From Enterobacter sp. 638 (GTDB taxonomy: Bacteria; Pseudomonadota; Gammaproteobacteria; Enterobacterales; Enterobacteriaceae): a stretch of DNA of 64,000 bases. Each line of letters opens with the position of its first letter. Position 1 is the first letter of the stretch. This document shows, piece by piece, positions 1 to 8,167 of the stretch. Under the pieces are notes generated by a model. That model was given only the letters and a program-made list of their open reading frames with translations. It had not been told where the DNA came from and ran no database searches. Location of the stretch: contig NC_009436.1 in NCBI RefSeq assembly GCF_000016325.1, positions 3,286,001 to 3,350,000 of the forward strand, in the 5' to 3' direction. Both the position numbers and the translations under genes were made by a program.

Positions 1-286
1 AGTCCCGGCGTATATCACATCCGAAGGGCCAGAACCGATTCGCGTCGGGCAGGTGCCGCTGTTCCATCAGACTTTGCTGCAGCAGCAGCTTGCGTCTGAG
101 CAACTGTTGGTCGAAGCCACTGTTGAAGGCAGCTACGAAAAAGCCCTGCAGGCCTTCACCCTGAACCGCACGGTGCCAACAATGGAACACGCGAAAGCGA
201 TTCTGGATGACATGATAGAAGCTAACCGGGACTACTGGCCTGCGCTGCAAAAAGCCTGGCAGGACGGCGAAGCGGTGAAAAAATAA
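1..286 (+). CDS. GH4-family 6-phospho-glycosidase, C-terminal fragment (5' end outside window)
   Basis: The open frame runs from base 2 of the window to a TAA at 284-286, giving the last 94 or so residues. The pattern resembles the C-terminal helical tail of glycoside hydrolase family 4 enzymes (6-phospho-beta- or alpha-glucosidases that use NAD and Mn): a segment VGQVPLFHQTLLQQQLASEQ, then VEAT.EGSYEKALQAFTLNRTVP and a final helix with AKAILDDMIEANRDYW. The NAD-binding and catalytic parts lie upstream, so the substrate cannot be told. Such enzymes normally hydrolyse PTS-imported phospho-disaccharides in the cytoplasm. A hairpin follows the gene, then sseA and an RpiR regulator in the same direction. 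The family call is moderately sure; no gene symbol is justified. Confidence 0.7.
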   Translation, partial: VPAYITSEGPEPIRVGQVPLFHQTLLQQQLASEQLLVEATVEGSYEKALQAFTLNRTVPTMEHAKAILDDMIEANRDYWPALQKAWQDGEAVKK

Positions 287-317
287 GGGGTTGCTCGCGA
301 GTTGAACGTGGTTTGCT

Positions 318-343
318 TGTCGGTGTCAGAAAAAACACCGACA
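318..343 (+). terminator. Hairpin after the GH4 gene
   Basis: TGTCGGTGT pairs with ACACCGACA around an A-rich loop, and a short T stretch (TTTTT near 349-353) follows. This resembles an intrinsic terminator separating the glycosidase transcript from sseA, though some read-through is possible because the T-tract is displaced by several bases. Confidence 0.55.
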
Positions 344-425
344 ATCCATTTTTACCGTCAATCCTTCGGGTTGCAGTATTTGCATCACTAAGGGGAACGG
401 TTAAGTGGCGAAAATGGAGGCAACC

Positions 426-1271
426 ATGTCCACCTCATATTTTGTTGCAGCCGACTGGCTGATTGAACATAGCGACGATCCGGAAGTACAAATTATTGAC
501 GCCCGTATGGCACCTCCCGGTCAGGAGCACCGCGACCTCACCGCTGAATACCGCGCCGGACATCTGCCGGGCGCGGTATTTTTTGATATTGAAGCCCTGT
601 CCGATCACACCTCCTCGCTTCCCCATATGCTCCCGCGCCCGGAGGCCTTTGCCGTGGCCATGCGCGAGCTGGGCGTGAATCGTGAAAAACATCTGGTCGT
701 GTACGACGAAGGGAATCTGTTCTCCGCCCCGCGTGCATGGTGGATGCTGAAAGCCTTTGGTGCTGACAACGTGTCTATTCTGGCGGGCGGTCTCGCGGGC
801 TGGAAGCGTGATGAATTGCCCTTGCAACAGGGTGACGTTGCGCTGCCTGAAGGGGACTTTGATGCCTCGTTAGATGCCGTCCAGGTGAAACGCCTCACCG
901 ATGTGTTGCTGGCTAGCCACGAAAAAACAGCGCAAATCGTCGATGCCCGTCCGGCACCACGGTTTAACGCGCAAGCGGATGAACCACGTCCTGGCCTGAA
1001 GCGCGGCCATATTCCCGGCGCACTCAACGTGCCGTGGGGCGATTTAGTCTTTGAAGGTGAACTGAAAACTACCGATGAGCTGGTCGAGATTTTTGAGCGT
1101 CAGGGTGTGAGTCTTCATCTGCCCATTATTGCCAGCTGTGGTTCCGGCGTGACGGCCTGCGTGGTGATTCTGGCGCTAGCGACGCTGGGTGTTTCAGACG
1201 TCACGCTTTATGACGGTGCCTGGAGCGAATGGGGTGCGCGCGACGACCTGCCGATTGAACCTACACCGTAA
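426..1271 (+). CDS. sseA: 3-mercaptopyruvate sulfurtransferase
   Basis: The 281-residue protein has two rhodanese domains (about 1-140 and 160-280). The active-site loop CGSGVT in the second domain carries the persulfide-forming cysteine and is typical of mercaptopyruvate sulfurtransferases rather than thiosulfate rhodaneses. It moves sulfur from 3-mercaptopyruvate to thiol or cyanide acceptors in the cytoplasm. An upstream in-frame ATG at 405 exists, but the ATG at 426 has GGAGG five bases before it and gives the length I recall for E. coli SseA. The stop codon overlaps the start of the next gene (TAATG), so sseA and the RpiR gene are probably translationally coupled, which is not the K-12 arrangement. 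Confidence 0.96.
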   Translation: MSTSYFVAADWLIEHSDDPEVQIIDARMAPPGQEHRDLTAEYRAGHLPGAVFFDIEALSDHTSSLPHMLPRPEAFAVAMRELGVNREKHLVVYDEGNLFSAPRAWWMLKAFGADNVSILAGGLAGWKRDELPLQQGDVALPEGDFDASLDAVQVKRLTDVLLASHEKTAQIVDARPAPRFNAQADEPRPGLKRGHIPGALNVPWGDLVFEGELKTTDELVEIFERQGVSLHLPIIASCGSGVTACVVILALATLGVSDVTLYDGAWSEWGARDDLPIEPTP

Positions 1272-2041
1272 TGGATAATCGCCTGGCAACGCTGCTAACG
1301 CGCGGGGAATCACTGACCCGCGCGGAGTATCGCGTCTTAGCGCATCTGACAGAACACCCGTTGCTGGTGGGCAATATCACAGTGCGCGAACTGGCGCAGG
1401 CGACGTTTGTCTCGACCGCGACCATCATGCGGCTGTGTCAAAAGCTGGGGTTTAGCGGTTTCAGCGAGTTTATCTGGCACTGTAAACAGCTACTTTCCGA
1501 TACGCCGCATATTGCGTCGCAGGCTCAGGATTTGCCGCAACTCCCTGCCCTGTTTAATCAGTTTATCGCCAACTATCAGCTGACGTTTCAATGGGCCACG
1601 CAAGAGAAGCGACAGCAATTTGCAGCACTATTGCGCGAGAAAGAGAGCTTCTTTCTCTACGGCGCGGGCTTTTCGTATTTGTTTGCTGAATACCTGACCA
1701 AGAAATTGCAGGTGTTAGGCAAAACGGCGTTTATCTCCGGCCCCGGTGACAGTCGAAATATCTTTTTGAGCAACGCGGCGCGTTACCAGGTGTTTATCGC
1801 CGTTTCACGCAGCGGTGAAACGGAACAGGTGCTGGATAAAGCGCGGATTGCGAAAAATGTCGGCATGACGGTGGTCGCGTTTACGCGCGCGTCGGCGAAT
1901 ACCCTGGCGGGGATGGCGGATGTGCATTTTGCGCTGTATGACGAGGCGGTGCATTACGCTGCTGAAGCCGCAGGCGTGACGTCGTTTGAATCAAATCTGG
2001 TTTTGCTGATGGATTTATTGCTGCTGGAAGCGACGGGGTGA
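1271..2041 (+). CDS. RpiR/MurR-family transcriptional regulator
   Basis: The protein has 256 residues. An N-terminal HTH_6 domain (about 1-75) contains the recognition segment TFVSTATIMRLCQKLGFSGFSEF, with the spacing typical of RpiR regulators. A C-terminal SIS domain (about 110-250) holds FLYGAGFSYLFAEYL and VSRSGETEQ, the phosphosugar-binding loops. Family members respond to sugar phosphates and usually control nearby carbohydrate genes, so the GH4 glycosidase just upstream is the obvious candidate target (inference). Its ATG overlaps the sseA stop. In K-12 no such gene sits between sseA and sseB. It is convergent with sseB, and an 18-base palindrome covers its stop codon. Confidence 0.88.
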   Translation: MDNRLATLLTRGESLTRAEYRVLAHLTEHPLLVGNITVRELAQATFVSTATIMRLCQKLGFSGFSEFIWHCKQLLSDTPHIASQAQDLPQLPALFNQFIANYQLTFQWATQEKRQQFAALLREKESFFLYGAGFSYLFAEYLTKKLQVLGKTAFISGPGDSRNIFLSNAARYQVFIAVSRSGETEQVLDKARIAKNVGMTVVAFTRASANTLAGMADVHFALYDEAVHYAAEAAGVTSFESNLVLLMDLLLLEATG

Positions 2042-2052
2042 GCGCTCACCCC
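2035..2052. terminator. Perfect 18-bp palindrome at the rpiR-like/sseB convergent junction
   Basis: GGGGTGAGCGCTCACCCC is a perfect inverted repeat containing the TGA stop of the RpiR gene. It lies between two convergent genes. No clear T-tract follows on either side, so a bidirectional terminator or transcript-end stabiliser is only a reasonable guess. Confidence 0.4.
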
Positions 2053-2059
2053 GATCACT

Positions 2060-2836
2060 TTAGAGGATACGGTTGGTTTTAAGATCGCGCAGGAATCCGC
2101 CCCAGCGACGTTCGTAAAACGGCGTGATGTGTTCAGTGATAAAGTGGCTGATGCCCTTTTCACCTTTCACAACCCGACAAATATCAATCGGCTCATCGCC
2201 CGGCAACGTATCCGTTGCCACACTTCCCGCCGCCTGAATAATGTCTTCAATCTCACCGTCCGCTTCAATGCCGATCAGCAGAATCGGCTGTTCGTCGGCA
2301 CGCTCTTTGATAGAGCACAGAAACGCGCGTTTGACCGGCTTGATGGTTTTGAACAGCGTGGTTAAAGAGTCAATCATCTGCGCCGGGGGTTCTGCCACTT
2401 CGGACAGCAGCAGCGTTTCGCCGCCTTCCAGCACTTCTTGCGTGCTCAGCGGATTGCCCTCTTCACCGATGAGATGGCTGATTTCACGCGGGGTAAACTC
2501 TTTACCGGTCGGCAGTTTGGCATTGAGAAACAGGGTTTCGCCAAGCGTCATCTCAAAGAGCGTGCGCACCGGCATCACGACGAACGCCTGCTCGTCTTCC
2601 ACCGCTTCCTGCAAGGTTTCGAGGGAGGTGAAGAACGGGATCACCGAGGTGCCGTCGTCTTTTTCCCAGTGCAGCAGATCCAGCGCGCTGTCTTCAACAA
2701 CCTGCTCGCCTTCCGCCGCCGTGCCTGGTACCCACACCGTGGATTCCAGCAGTGTGCGGAAAAATGCCGGACGATGGGCTGGCTCAGTCGCCGCTTGCTC
2801 CAGCAGAGTTTCTAATTCGTTTTTGGTTTCGGACAT
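2060..2836 (-). CDS. sseB: Enhanced serine sensitivity protein SseB
   Basis: The protein has 258 residues, the length I recall for E. coli SseB, and matches it along its length (TLFEMTLGETLFLNAKLPTG, EPIDICRVVKGEKGISHF and the C-terminal FYERRWGGFLRDL). It is a cytoplasmic protein of unclear biochemistry; multicopy in E. coli alters serine sensitivity. The start at 2836 gives MSETKNELE as in E. coli; an upstream in-frame ATG at 2866 would add ten residues partly encoded by the repeat between sseB and pepB and is less likely. It is the last gene of the isc-pepB-sseB gene run. Confidence 0.95.
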   Translation of the reverse strand: MSETKNELETLLEQAATEPAHRPAFFRTLLESTVWVPGTAAEGEQVVEDSALDLLHWEKDDGTSVIPFFTSLETLQEAVEDEQAFVVMPVRTLFEMTLGETLFLNAKLPTGKEFTPREISHLIGEEGNPLSTQEVLEGGETLLLSEVAEPPAQMIDSLTTLFKTIKPVKRAFLCSIKERADEQPILLIGIEADGEIEDIIQAAGSVATDTLPGDEPIDICRVVKGEKGISHFITEHITPFYERRWGGFLRDLKTNRIL

Positions 2837-2859
2837 AAACTTTCCAGATGTCATTTTCC

Positions 2860-2935
2860 CCCTCACCCCGGTCCTCTCTCAAGGGCGAATGAGCAAACCA
2901 TCGCCTCTCCCCGTGGGAGAGGCCGAGGGTGAGGG
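2860..2935. repeat. Imperfect palindromic intergenic repeat
   Basis: Outer arms CCCTCACCC (2860-2868) and GGGTGAGGG (2927-2935) enclose an inner hairpin CCTCTCCCCGTGGGAGAGG (2904-2922). The composition CCCTCACCCC.GTCCTCTC...GGGAGAGG.GAGGGTGAGGG is that of the dispersed extragenic palindromes seen between genes of many enterobacteria. It fills almost the whole gap between pepB and sseB. Confidence 0.6.
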
Positions 2936-2941
2936 CAACAG

Positions 2942-4228
2942 TTACTCTGCGGTCAAAAGGTTCGCAATGGTGCGTACGCCCAAACCGGTTGCGCCCGCAG
3001 ACCACTGCTCAACGCCCGCTTTACGGTAAGTTGCGGAGCAGTCGATGTGCAGCCAGCCTTCATGATAGTTCTCAACGAAGTGGGACAGGAAACCTGCCGC
3101 GGTGCTTGCACCGGCTGGATACGCCGCGCTCGCGGTGTTGTTCAGCTCGGCAAAGTTAGACGGCAACTGGCTACGGTGGAATTCAGCCAGCGGCAAACGC
3201 CAGAACGGTTCGTTCTCAGCCGCCGCGCTCGCCATCAGACGGCTCGCCAGTTTGTCATCAAAGGTGAACAGCGCGTGATAGTCATTGCCTAGCGCAGTTT
3301 TCGCCGCACCGGTCAGCGTGGCCATATCAATGATCAGCTCTGGTTTCTGCGCAGACGCATCAATCAGGCCATCCGCCAGCACCAGACGGCCTTCGGCGTC
3401 GGTGTTCATCACTTCGACGTTTTTCCCGTTACGATAACGAATGATATCGCCAAGCTTAAACGCGTTACCGCTCACCATGTTGTCTGCACAGCACAGGTAC
3501 AGCTTCACGCGCTTGTTCAGACCACGGGTGATAGCGAAGGCCAGCGCACCGGTAATGGTCGCCGCGCCGCCCATATCGGACTTCATTGAGTCCATGAACG
3601 CGCTCTGCTTCAGGCTGTAGCCACCGGTATCGAAGGTGATGCCTTTGCCGACCAGACAGGCGTAGACCGGCGCTTGTTTGTCGCCGGTTGGGTTGTAATC
3701 CAGCGCCAACAGCACTGGCGGACGCTCTGATCCACGGCCAACCGTATGCAGGCCCATGTAATTTTGCTCGCGCAGGTCTTCGCCTTTGGTGATGCGGTAA
3801 GACATTTTGTCACCTGCCGCTTTGCACAGCAGATCCACTGCGCGCTGCGCCAGCTGTTCCGGACCTAACTCTTCCGCCGGAGCGTTAATGGTGTCACGCA
3901 CCCAGTCGATGATCATCAGACGGCTTTCCAGCTCTTTCTGACCGGCTTCGTCGAGGTTTGCCCACTCGATTTTACGCGTGCCTTTCGGGCCTTTGTAACC
4001 TGCCCAGAATGCCCAGCTGCGATCCGTATCCCAGCCTTCGCCCGCCAACGTAACGTGTTTAATACCCAGGCCGTCAATTTTGCGCGCGGCGCGCTGGATC
4101 AAACCTAAATCATCGCTGCCGTTCAGGTGCAGGGTGATGCCGTCGTTATTAATGCTGTAGGTGGCTTTTTCGCCCCAACGCGCATCCGCAGGCTGGGTAG
4201 AGAGCGTAATATTCATCGCTTCGGTCAT
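2942..4228 (-). CDS. pepB: Peptidase B (M17 leucyl aminopeptidase family)
   Basis: The protein has 428 residues, with an N-terminal domain (about 1-160) and a C-terminal M17 catalytic domain. The family signature [14 protein letters not shown] is present, and upstream [15 protein letters not shown] and [10 protein letters not shown] provide the other metal ligands and the catalytic lysine. It is a cytoplasmic Mn-dependent aminopeptidase of broad specificity that works in peptide turnover. It follows iscX after a 61-base gap containing a hairpin and precedes sseB, the same order as in E. coli. The start [10 protein letters not shown] agrees with the homologue. Confidence 0.96.
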   Translation of the reverse strand: MTEAMNITLSTQPADARWGEKATYSINNDGITLHLNGSDDLGLIQRAARKIDGLGIKHVTLAGEGWDTDRSWAFWAGYKGPKGTRKIEWANLDEAGQKELESRLMIIDWVRDTINAPAEELGPEQLAQRAVDLLCKAAGDKMSYRITKGEDLREQNYMGLHTVGRGSERPPVLLALDYNPTGDKQAPVYACLVGKGITFDTGGYSLKQSAFMDSMKSDMGGAATITGALAFAITRGLNKRVKLYLCCADNMVSGNAFKLGDIIRYRNGKNVEVMNTDAEGRLVLADGLIDASAQKPELIIDMATLTGAAKTALGNDYHALFTFDDKLASRLMASAAAENEPFWRLPLAEFHRSQLPSNFAELNNTASAAYPAGASTAAGFLSHFVENYHEGWLHIDCSATYRKAGVEQWSAGATGLGVRTIANLLTAE

Positions 4229-4255
4229 TTTTATTTATCCTTATTAGCAACTAGC

Positions 4256-4283
4256 AAACGGGCCGCCTCAAGGCAGCCCGTTT
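4256..4283 (-). terminator. Hairpin between iscX and pepB
   Basis: AAACGGGC and GCCCGTTT close a GC-rich stem with an inner GCCT/AGGC pairing, about six bases downstream of iscX on the minus strand. Only a short T run follows, so partial termination or mRNA 3'-end protection is more likely than a full stop. Confidence 0.5.
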
Positions 4284-4289
4284 CATTTT

Positions 4290-4490
4290 CTATTCTGCTT
4301 CATCTAACCAGACTAACAGAATCGCCTCCAGAATTTTTTCACTGGATGCGCTGGGATCGTCATCAAAATCTTCCAGATCGCAGATCCACTGGTGCATATC
4401 GGTGAATCGCACGGTCTTCGGATCGAGATCCGGATTGGCATCGTACAGCGCCTCGCCGATTTCGCGGCTATCAGTCCACTTCAGTCCCAT
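4290..4490 (-). CDS. iscX: Fe-S assembly protein IscX
   Basis: A small acidic protein of 66 residues ([20 protein letters not shown]..., ending VWLDEAE). It is the winged-helix-like IscX/YfhJ family member that binds IscS and ferrous iron and tunes cluster assembly, often described as an iron-dependent regulator of the complex. It sits 11 bases after fdx as the terminal isc gene, as in E. coli. The length equals that of the E. coli protein. Confidence 0.95.
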   Translation of the reverse strand: MGLKWTDSREIGEALYDANPDLDPKTVRFTDMHQWICDLEDFDDDPSASSEKILEAILLVWLDEAE

Positions 4491-4501
4491 ACTAACCTCT
4501 G

Positions 4502-4837
4502 TTAATGCTCGCGGGCATGGTTAATAGTGTAACGAGGGAATTCGACCACCAGGTCTTCATCGGTGACGCGCGCCTGACAGCTCAAACGGCTATCGGGCTC
4601 CAGACCCCATGCCTTATCCAGCATGTCATCTTCGTCTTCCGTGCTTTCCGCAAGGGAGTCAAAACCTTCACGAACAACGCAGTGGCAGGTCGTACAGGCA
4701 CAGGATTTTTCACAGGCGTGTTCCACCTCGATACCGTTGCGCAGGGCAACATCGAGAATGGTTTCGCCGGTCTCAGCTTCCAGAACTACGCCATCCGGAC
4801 ACAGGTCCGCATGAGGCAAAAAAACAATCTTTGGCAT
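4502..4837 (-). CDS. fdx: [2Fe-2S] ferredoxin of the ISC system
   Basis: An adrenodoxin-type ferredoxin of 111 residues. The cluster-binding cysteines lie in [14 protein letters not shown] plus the later LSCQARV, fitting the C-x5-C-x2-C...C pattern. It supplies electrons to IscS/IscU during cluster formation in the cytoplasm. Its start codon lies one base after the hscA stop when read on the minus strand, showing tight operon coupling with hscA upstream and iscX downstream. Confidence 0.97.
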   Translation of the reverse strand: MPKIVFLPHADLCPDGVVLEAETGETILDVALRNGIEVEHACEKSCACTTCHCVVREGFDSLAESTEDEDDMLDKAWGLEPDSRLSCQARVTDEDLVVEFPRYTINHAREH

Positions 4838-4838
4838 A

Positions 4839-6689
4839 TTAAACCTCGTCCACGGACTGGCCTTTCAGCGCGACACGGACAGATTTGTCCATGCGGCGAG
4901 CGGCGAAGTCCTGGGTTTCTTTATCAACGTTTTTAATCGCTTGTTCTATTGCGTCAGCGTCATTTTCAGCAGCAACGATCCGTAAATGGGCCGTTGCCTC
5001 ATCAATCACCTGACGCTCTGCGGCGCTGAGCAGCGCGGCATCAGCAGTGAGTGCGCCTTCAAGACTTTCCAGTACGCGTGCGGCTTCCACTTTTTGTTCC
5101 GCCAGCATGCGCGCTTTCACGTCCTGTTCGGCATAGCTCATTGAATCCTGAATCATGGTGGCGATTTCGCTATCCGTTAAACCGTAAGACGGTTTTACCT
5201 GAATAGACGATTCGACACCGGTCGATTTTTCCATCGCCGTGACGTTCAGCAAACCGTCCGCATCGACCTGGAAAGTGACGCGGATATGCGCCCCGCCCGC
5301 AGGCAATGCAGGAATACCCCGCAGCGCAAAACGCGCCAGCGAACGGCAATCCTGAACCAGCTCGCGCTCGCCCTGCATCACGTGGATGGACATCGCAGTT
5401 TGGCCGTCTTTGAAGGTGGTAAATTCCTGCGCGCGCGCCACCGGAATGGTGGTGTTACGCGGGATCACTTTCTCGACCAGGCCGCCCATGGTTTCTAAAC
5501 CAAGGGAAAGCGGAATGACGTCCAGCAACAGCATTTCGCTGTCCGGCTTGTTGCCGACCAGAATATCAGCCTGGATCGCCGCGCCAATTGCCACGACTTT
5601 ATCCGGGTCGATAGACGTCAGCGGCGTGCGGCCAAAGAATTCACCCACGCGCTCACGCACCAGCGGCACGCGGGTCGAACCGCCAACCATCACCACTTCA
5701 AGCACTTCGCTGGCTTCGACATCCGCATCTTTCAGCGCACGACGACACGCCAGCAGCGTGCGTTTAACCAGCGCGGCAATCAGTTCATTGAACTGATCGC
5801 GCGTGATTTCACCCTGCCAGCCCGCCACATTCACGGTCACCGCCTGGGCATCGCTGAGCGCGATTTTCGCGTCAATGGCGGCATCCAGCAGTTCACGCTG
5901 TACGCGGACATCGCGACGATCGGCAATACCCGCCTGCTCGCGAATATAATCCGCTAGCAGATGGTCGAAGTCATCGCCGCCCAGCGCAGAATCACCGCCG
6001 GTCGCCAGCACCTCAAACACGCCACGGCTTAAGCGCAGAATGGAAATATCAAACGTCCCGCCGCCGAGATCGTACACGGCAATGACGCCTTCCTGACCGG
6101 AATCCAGACCGTAGGCGATTGCCGCAGCCGTCGGTTCATTCAGCAGACGCAATACGTGTAGGCCCGCCAGACGCGCGGCGTCTTTGGTGCCCTGACGCTG
6201 TGCATCATCAAAATACGCGGGGACGGTGATCACGACGCCATCGAGATCGCCTTCAAGCGTCGCGGTAGCGCGCGCAGCGAGGGCTTTCAGGATATCGGCA
6301 GAAACGCGAATCGGATTCAGCAGTCCGGCATCGGTGGCAATCATCGGCAGGCCGTTTTCACTCGCCTGGAGTTGATACGGCAGATGCGGATAGCGTTGTT
6401 GAATATCCACCAGCGAGCGGCCCATCATGCGTTTAACGGAGCTGATGGTGTTGGCAGGATCTTTCGCCGCGTTGGTGCGCGCGTCATATCCCACCGAGTG
6501 GCCCTGCTGTTGGTAGTGGACGACGGAGGGTAGCAAATGACGCCCTTCGGCGTCTGCCAGCGTTTCAGCCTGGCCGCTACGAACGGTCGCCACGAGGGAA
6601 TTGGTGGTGCCTAAGTCAATGCCCACCGCCAGACGACGCTGGTGGGGTGCGGCGCTTAAGCCAGGCTCACTAATTTGTAATAAGGCCAT
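4839..6689 (-). CDS. hscA: Hsp70-class chaperone HscA
   Basis: The 616-residue protein has an N-terminal actin-like ATPase domain with [15 protein letters not shown] and [12 protein letters not shown], a linker near [11 protein letters not shown], a substrate-binding beta domain and a helical lid. It is the specialised DnaK relative that, with HscB, binds the LPPVK motif of IscU (present in the IscU encoded here) and drives release of the assembled cluster to acceptor proteins. It lies 14 bases after hscB. The length matches the E. coli protein. Confidence 0.97.
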   Translation of the reverse strand: MALLQISEPGLSAAPHQRRLAVGIDLGTTNSLVATVRSGQAETLADAEGRHLLPSVVHYQQQGHSVGYDARTNAAKDPANTISSVKRMMGRSLVDIQQRYPHLPYQLQASENGLPMIATDAGLLNPIRVSADILKALAARATATLEGDLDGVVITVPAYFDDAQRQGTKDAARLAGLHVLRLLNEPTAAAIAYGLDSGQEGVIAVYDLGGGTFDISILRLSRGVFEVLATGGDSALGGDDFDHLLADYIREQAGIADRRDVRVQRELLDAAIDAKIALSDAQAVTVNVAGWQGEITRDQFNELIAALVKRTLLACRRALKDADVEASEVLEVVMVGGSTRVPLVRERVGEFFGRTPLTSIDPDKVVAIGAAIQADILVGNKPDSEMLLLDVIPLSLGLETMGGLVEKVIPRNTTIPVARAQEFTTFKDGQTAMSIHVMQGERELVQDCRSLARFALRGIPALPAGGAHIRVTFQVDADGLLNVTAMEKSTGVESSIQVKPSYGLTDSEIATMIQDSMSYAEQDVKARMLAEQKVEAARVLESLEGALTADAALLSAAERQVIDEATAHLRIVAAENDADAIEQAIKNVDKETQDFAARRMDKSVRVALKGQSVDEV

Positions 6690-6703
6690 AATCGCTTCCG
6701 AAA

Positions 6704-7219
6704 TTAAAAATCGAGCAGTTTTTCTTCGAGTTGTTCAGCGCTGCTTCGTAGTTTATCGAGAAAACGCAGCTTGCGCACAGAGTCTGCGGCCACGTCCCAC
6801 GTCTCGTTATTCAGTTGTTCAACCATCTGCTGATGGCGGGAATCGAACATACCCTTAACTCGCTTGATGAAGCTTTCCAGACGCGCTTCGTCTTTCGCCT
6901 GATCGATTTCATCCAGCTCCTCACGCAGCTCCAGCTGTTCCATCAGGAACGCGGTGTCACGTACGGTATGCTGTTCGCTCGTCAGATCAAAACCGTGCAG
7001 GGAAAGCAGATACTCCGCGCGAGCCAACGGGTTACGCAGAGTTTGCCACGCCTGATTGATGGTTGCAGACTGTGATACAGCCGCCAGTTGCTCCGCCGGG
7101 GTACCGCTGGCGAATTTATCCGGATGGAATTGACGTTGCAAATCCTGAAAACGGATCGTCAGCGCGGGAAGATCAATCGAATACTGGGCGGGCAACCCAA
7201 AGAGGGTGAAATAATCCAT
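6704..7219 (-). CDS. hscB: J-type co-chaperone HscB (Hsc20)
   Basis: The protein has 171 residues. The N-terminal J domain (about 1-75) contains the HPDKF motif that stimulates HscA ATPase, and the C-terminal three-helix domain binds IscU. It delivers IscU to HscA. The gap to iscA upstream is almost 200 bases because an ERIC element is inserted there, so hscBA-fdx-iscX expression may depend on transcript passing through, or being processed at, that element. Confidence 0.96.
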   Translation of the reverse strand: MDYFTLFGLPAQYSIDLPALTIRFQDLQRQFHPDKFASGTPAEQLAAVSQSATINQAWQTLRNPLARAEYLLSLHGFDLTSEQHTVRDTAFLMEQLELREELDEIDQAKDEARLESFIKRVKGMFDSRHQQMVEQLNNETWDVAADSVRKLRFLDKLRSSAEQLEEKLLDF

Positions 7220-7277
7220 AACAATCTCAGGGTTAGCCTGTTAAAACAAACCCCACCGCAGGAGTACTACGCGTGGG

Positions 7278-7405
7278 GTTATACCTTCTTTCTTAGCGTT
7301 GCAAATGCGTTGTCTTCACGTGTTCACCCCAGTCACTTACTCAAGTAAGCTCCTGAGGATTCACTCGTTTGCCGCCTTTCTGCAACACGAATGACTCGGC
7401 ATAAC
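7278..7405. repeat. ERIC (intergenic repeat unit) between iscA and hscB
   Basis: A 128-bp element whose core CACCCCAGTCACTTACTCA / AGTAAGCTCCTGAGGATTCAC matches the consensus used for ERIC-PCR. Its ends form an imperfect inverted repeat (GTTATACC... and ...GGCATAAC). Its length is that of a full ERIC. A further stem (AACCCCAC..., 7249-7280) adjoins the left end. It lies wholly between the iscA and hscB reading frames and is transcribed as part of the isc mRNA, where it can fold into a long hairpin. No protein-coding role is likely. Confidence 0.9.
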
Positions 7406-7417
7406 AGCGGATCGCGA

Positions 7418-7741
7418 CTATACGTGGAAGCTTTCGCCGCAACCGCACTCATCTTTAACGTTCGGGTTGGTGAATTTAAACCCTTCGTTCAGGCCTTCTT
7501 TGACGAAGTCCAACTGAGTGCCGTCGAGGAATTGCAAGCTCTTGCCATCGATCACTACCTTCACGCCTTTGTCTTCAAACACGGTGTCATCCGTCGCCGG
7601 TTCGTCCACAAATTCCAGTACATAAGCCATACCGGAACAGCCGGAGGTACGTACGCCCAGTCGCAGGCCATAGCCTTTACCACGGTTCTCCAGAAAGGAG
7701 CTTACTCGCGCGGCAGCGCTGTCGCTAAGGGTAATCGACAT
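7418..7741 (-). CDS. iscA: Iron-sulfur cluster assembly protein IscA
   Basis: An A-type carrier of 107 residues. The three invariant cysteines are Cys35 (SGCSGMAY) and the C-terminal pair in CGCGESF (residues 99 and 101). It receives clusters from IscU or binds iron and passes them to target apoproteins. It is 16 bases after iscU. The following gene hscB is separated by an ERIC element. The length is identical to the E. coli protein. Confidence 0.97.
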   Translation of the reverse strand: MSITLSDSAAARVSSFLENRGKGYGLRLGVRTSGCSGMAYVLEFVDEPATDDTVFEDKGVKVVIDGKSLQFLDGTQLDFVKEGLNEGFKFTNPNVKDECGCGESFHV

Positions 7742-7757
7742 ACTTAAACCTCAACTC

Positions 7758-8144
7758 TTATTTTGCTTCACGTTTGCTTTTGTAGTCCGCAATAGCGGCT
7801 TTAATCGCGTCTTCTGCCAGGATAGAGCAGTGAATTTTCACGGGTGGCAGTTCGAGTTCGTCAGCAATATCGGTATTTTTAATTGCCTGTGCTTCGTCCA
7901 GAGACTTGCCCTTCACCCACTCGGTTACGAGGGAGCTGGACGCGATTGCAGAGCCGCAACCGTAAGTCTTGAAACGTGCGTCTTCAATGATACCTTCATT
8001 GTTGACTTTGATCTGCAACTTCATCACGTCGCCACACGCTGGCGCGCCAACCATGCCGCTGCCTACGCTCTCGTCGCTGTTGTCGAAAGAGCCAACGTTG
8101 CGTGGGTTCTCGTAATGATCAATAACTTTTTCGCTGTATGCCAT
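7758..8144 (-). CDS. iscU: Fe-S cluster scaffold IscU
   Basis: The scaffold protein has 128 residues. Cluster ligands Cys37 (GAPACGD), Cys63 (YGCGSA) and Cys106 with the preceding histidine (KIHCS) are all present, and LPPVK just before the last cysteine is the HscA recognition motif. New [2Fe-2S] clusters are built on it from sulfur delivered by IscS. It is 23 bases after iscS and 16 before iscA. No unusual residue is seen. Confidence 0.98.
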   Translation of the reverse strand: MAYSEKVIDHYENPRNVGSFDNSDESVGSGMVGAPACGDVMKLQIKVNNEGIIEDARFKTYGCGSAIASSSLVTEWVKGKSLDEAQAIKNTDIADELELPPVKIHCSILAEDAIKAAIADYKSKREAK

Positions 8145-8167
8145 GATTGAATCTCCTTACCTACCGA

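Noticed and set aside
2860..2935. CRISPR-like repeat
   Set aside because: Single nested palindrome without repeated spacers; no array and no cas genes anywhere in the window.
2241..3029. 262-codon frame across sseB and pepB 3' region
   Set aside because: Antisense to sseB, serine/threonine-rich, with no domain; runs through the intergenic palindrome.
7088..7348. 86-codon plus-strand frame across the hscB start and the ERIC element
   Set aside because: It combines antisense hscB and repeat sequence; spurious frames are usual in ERIC elements.
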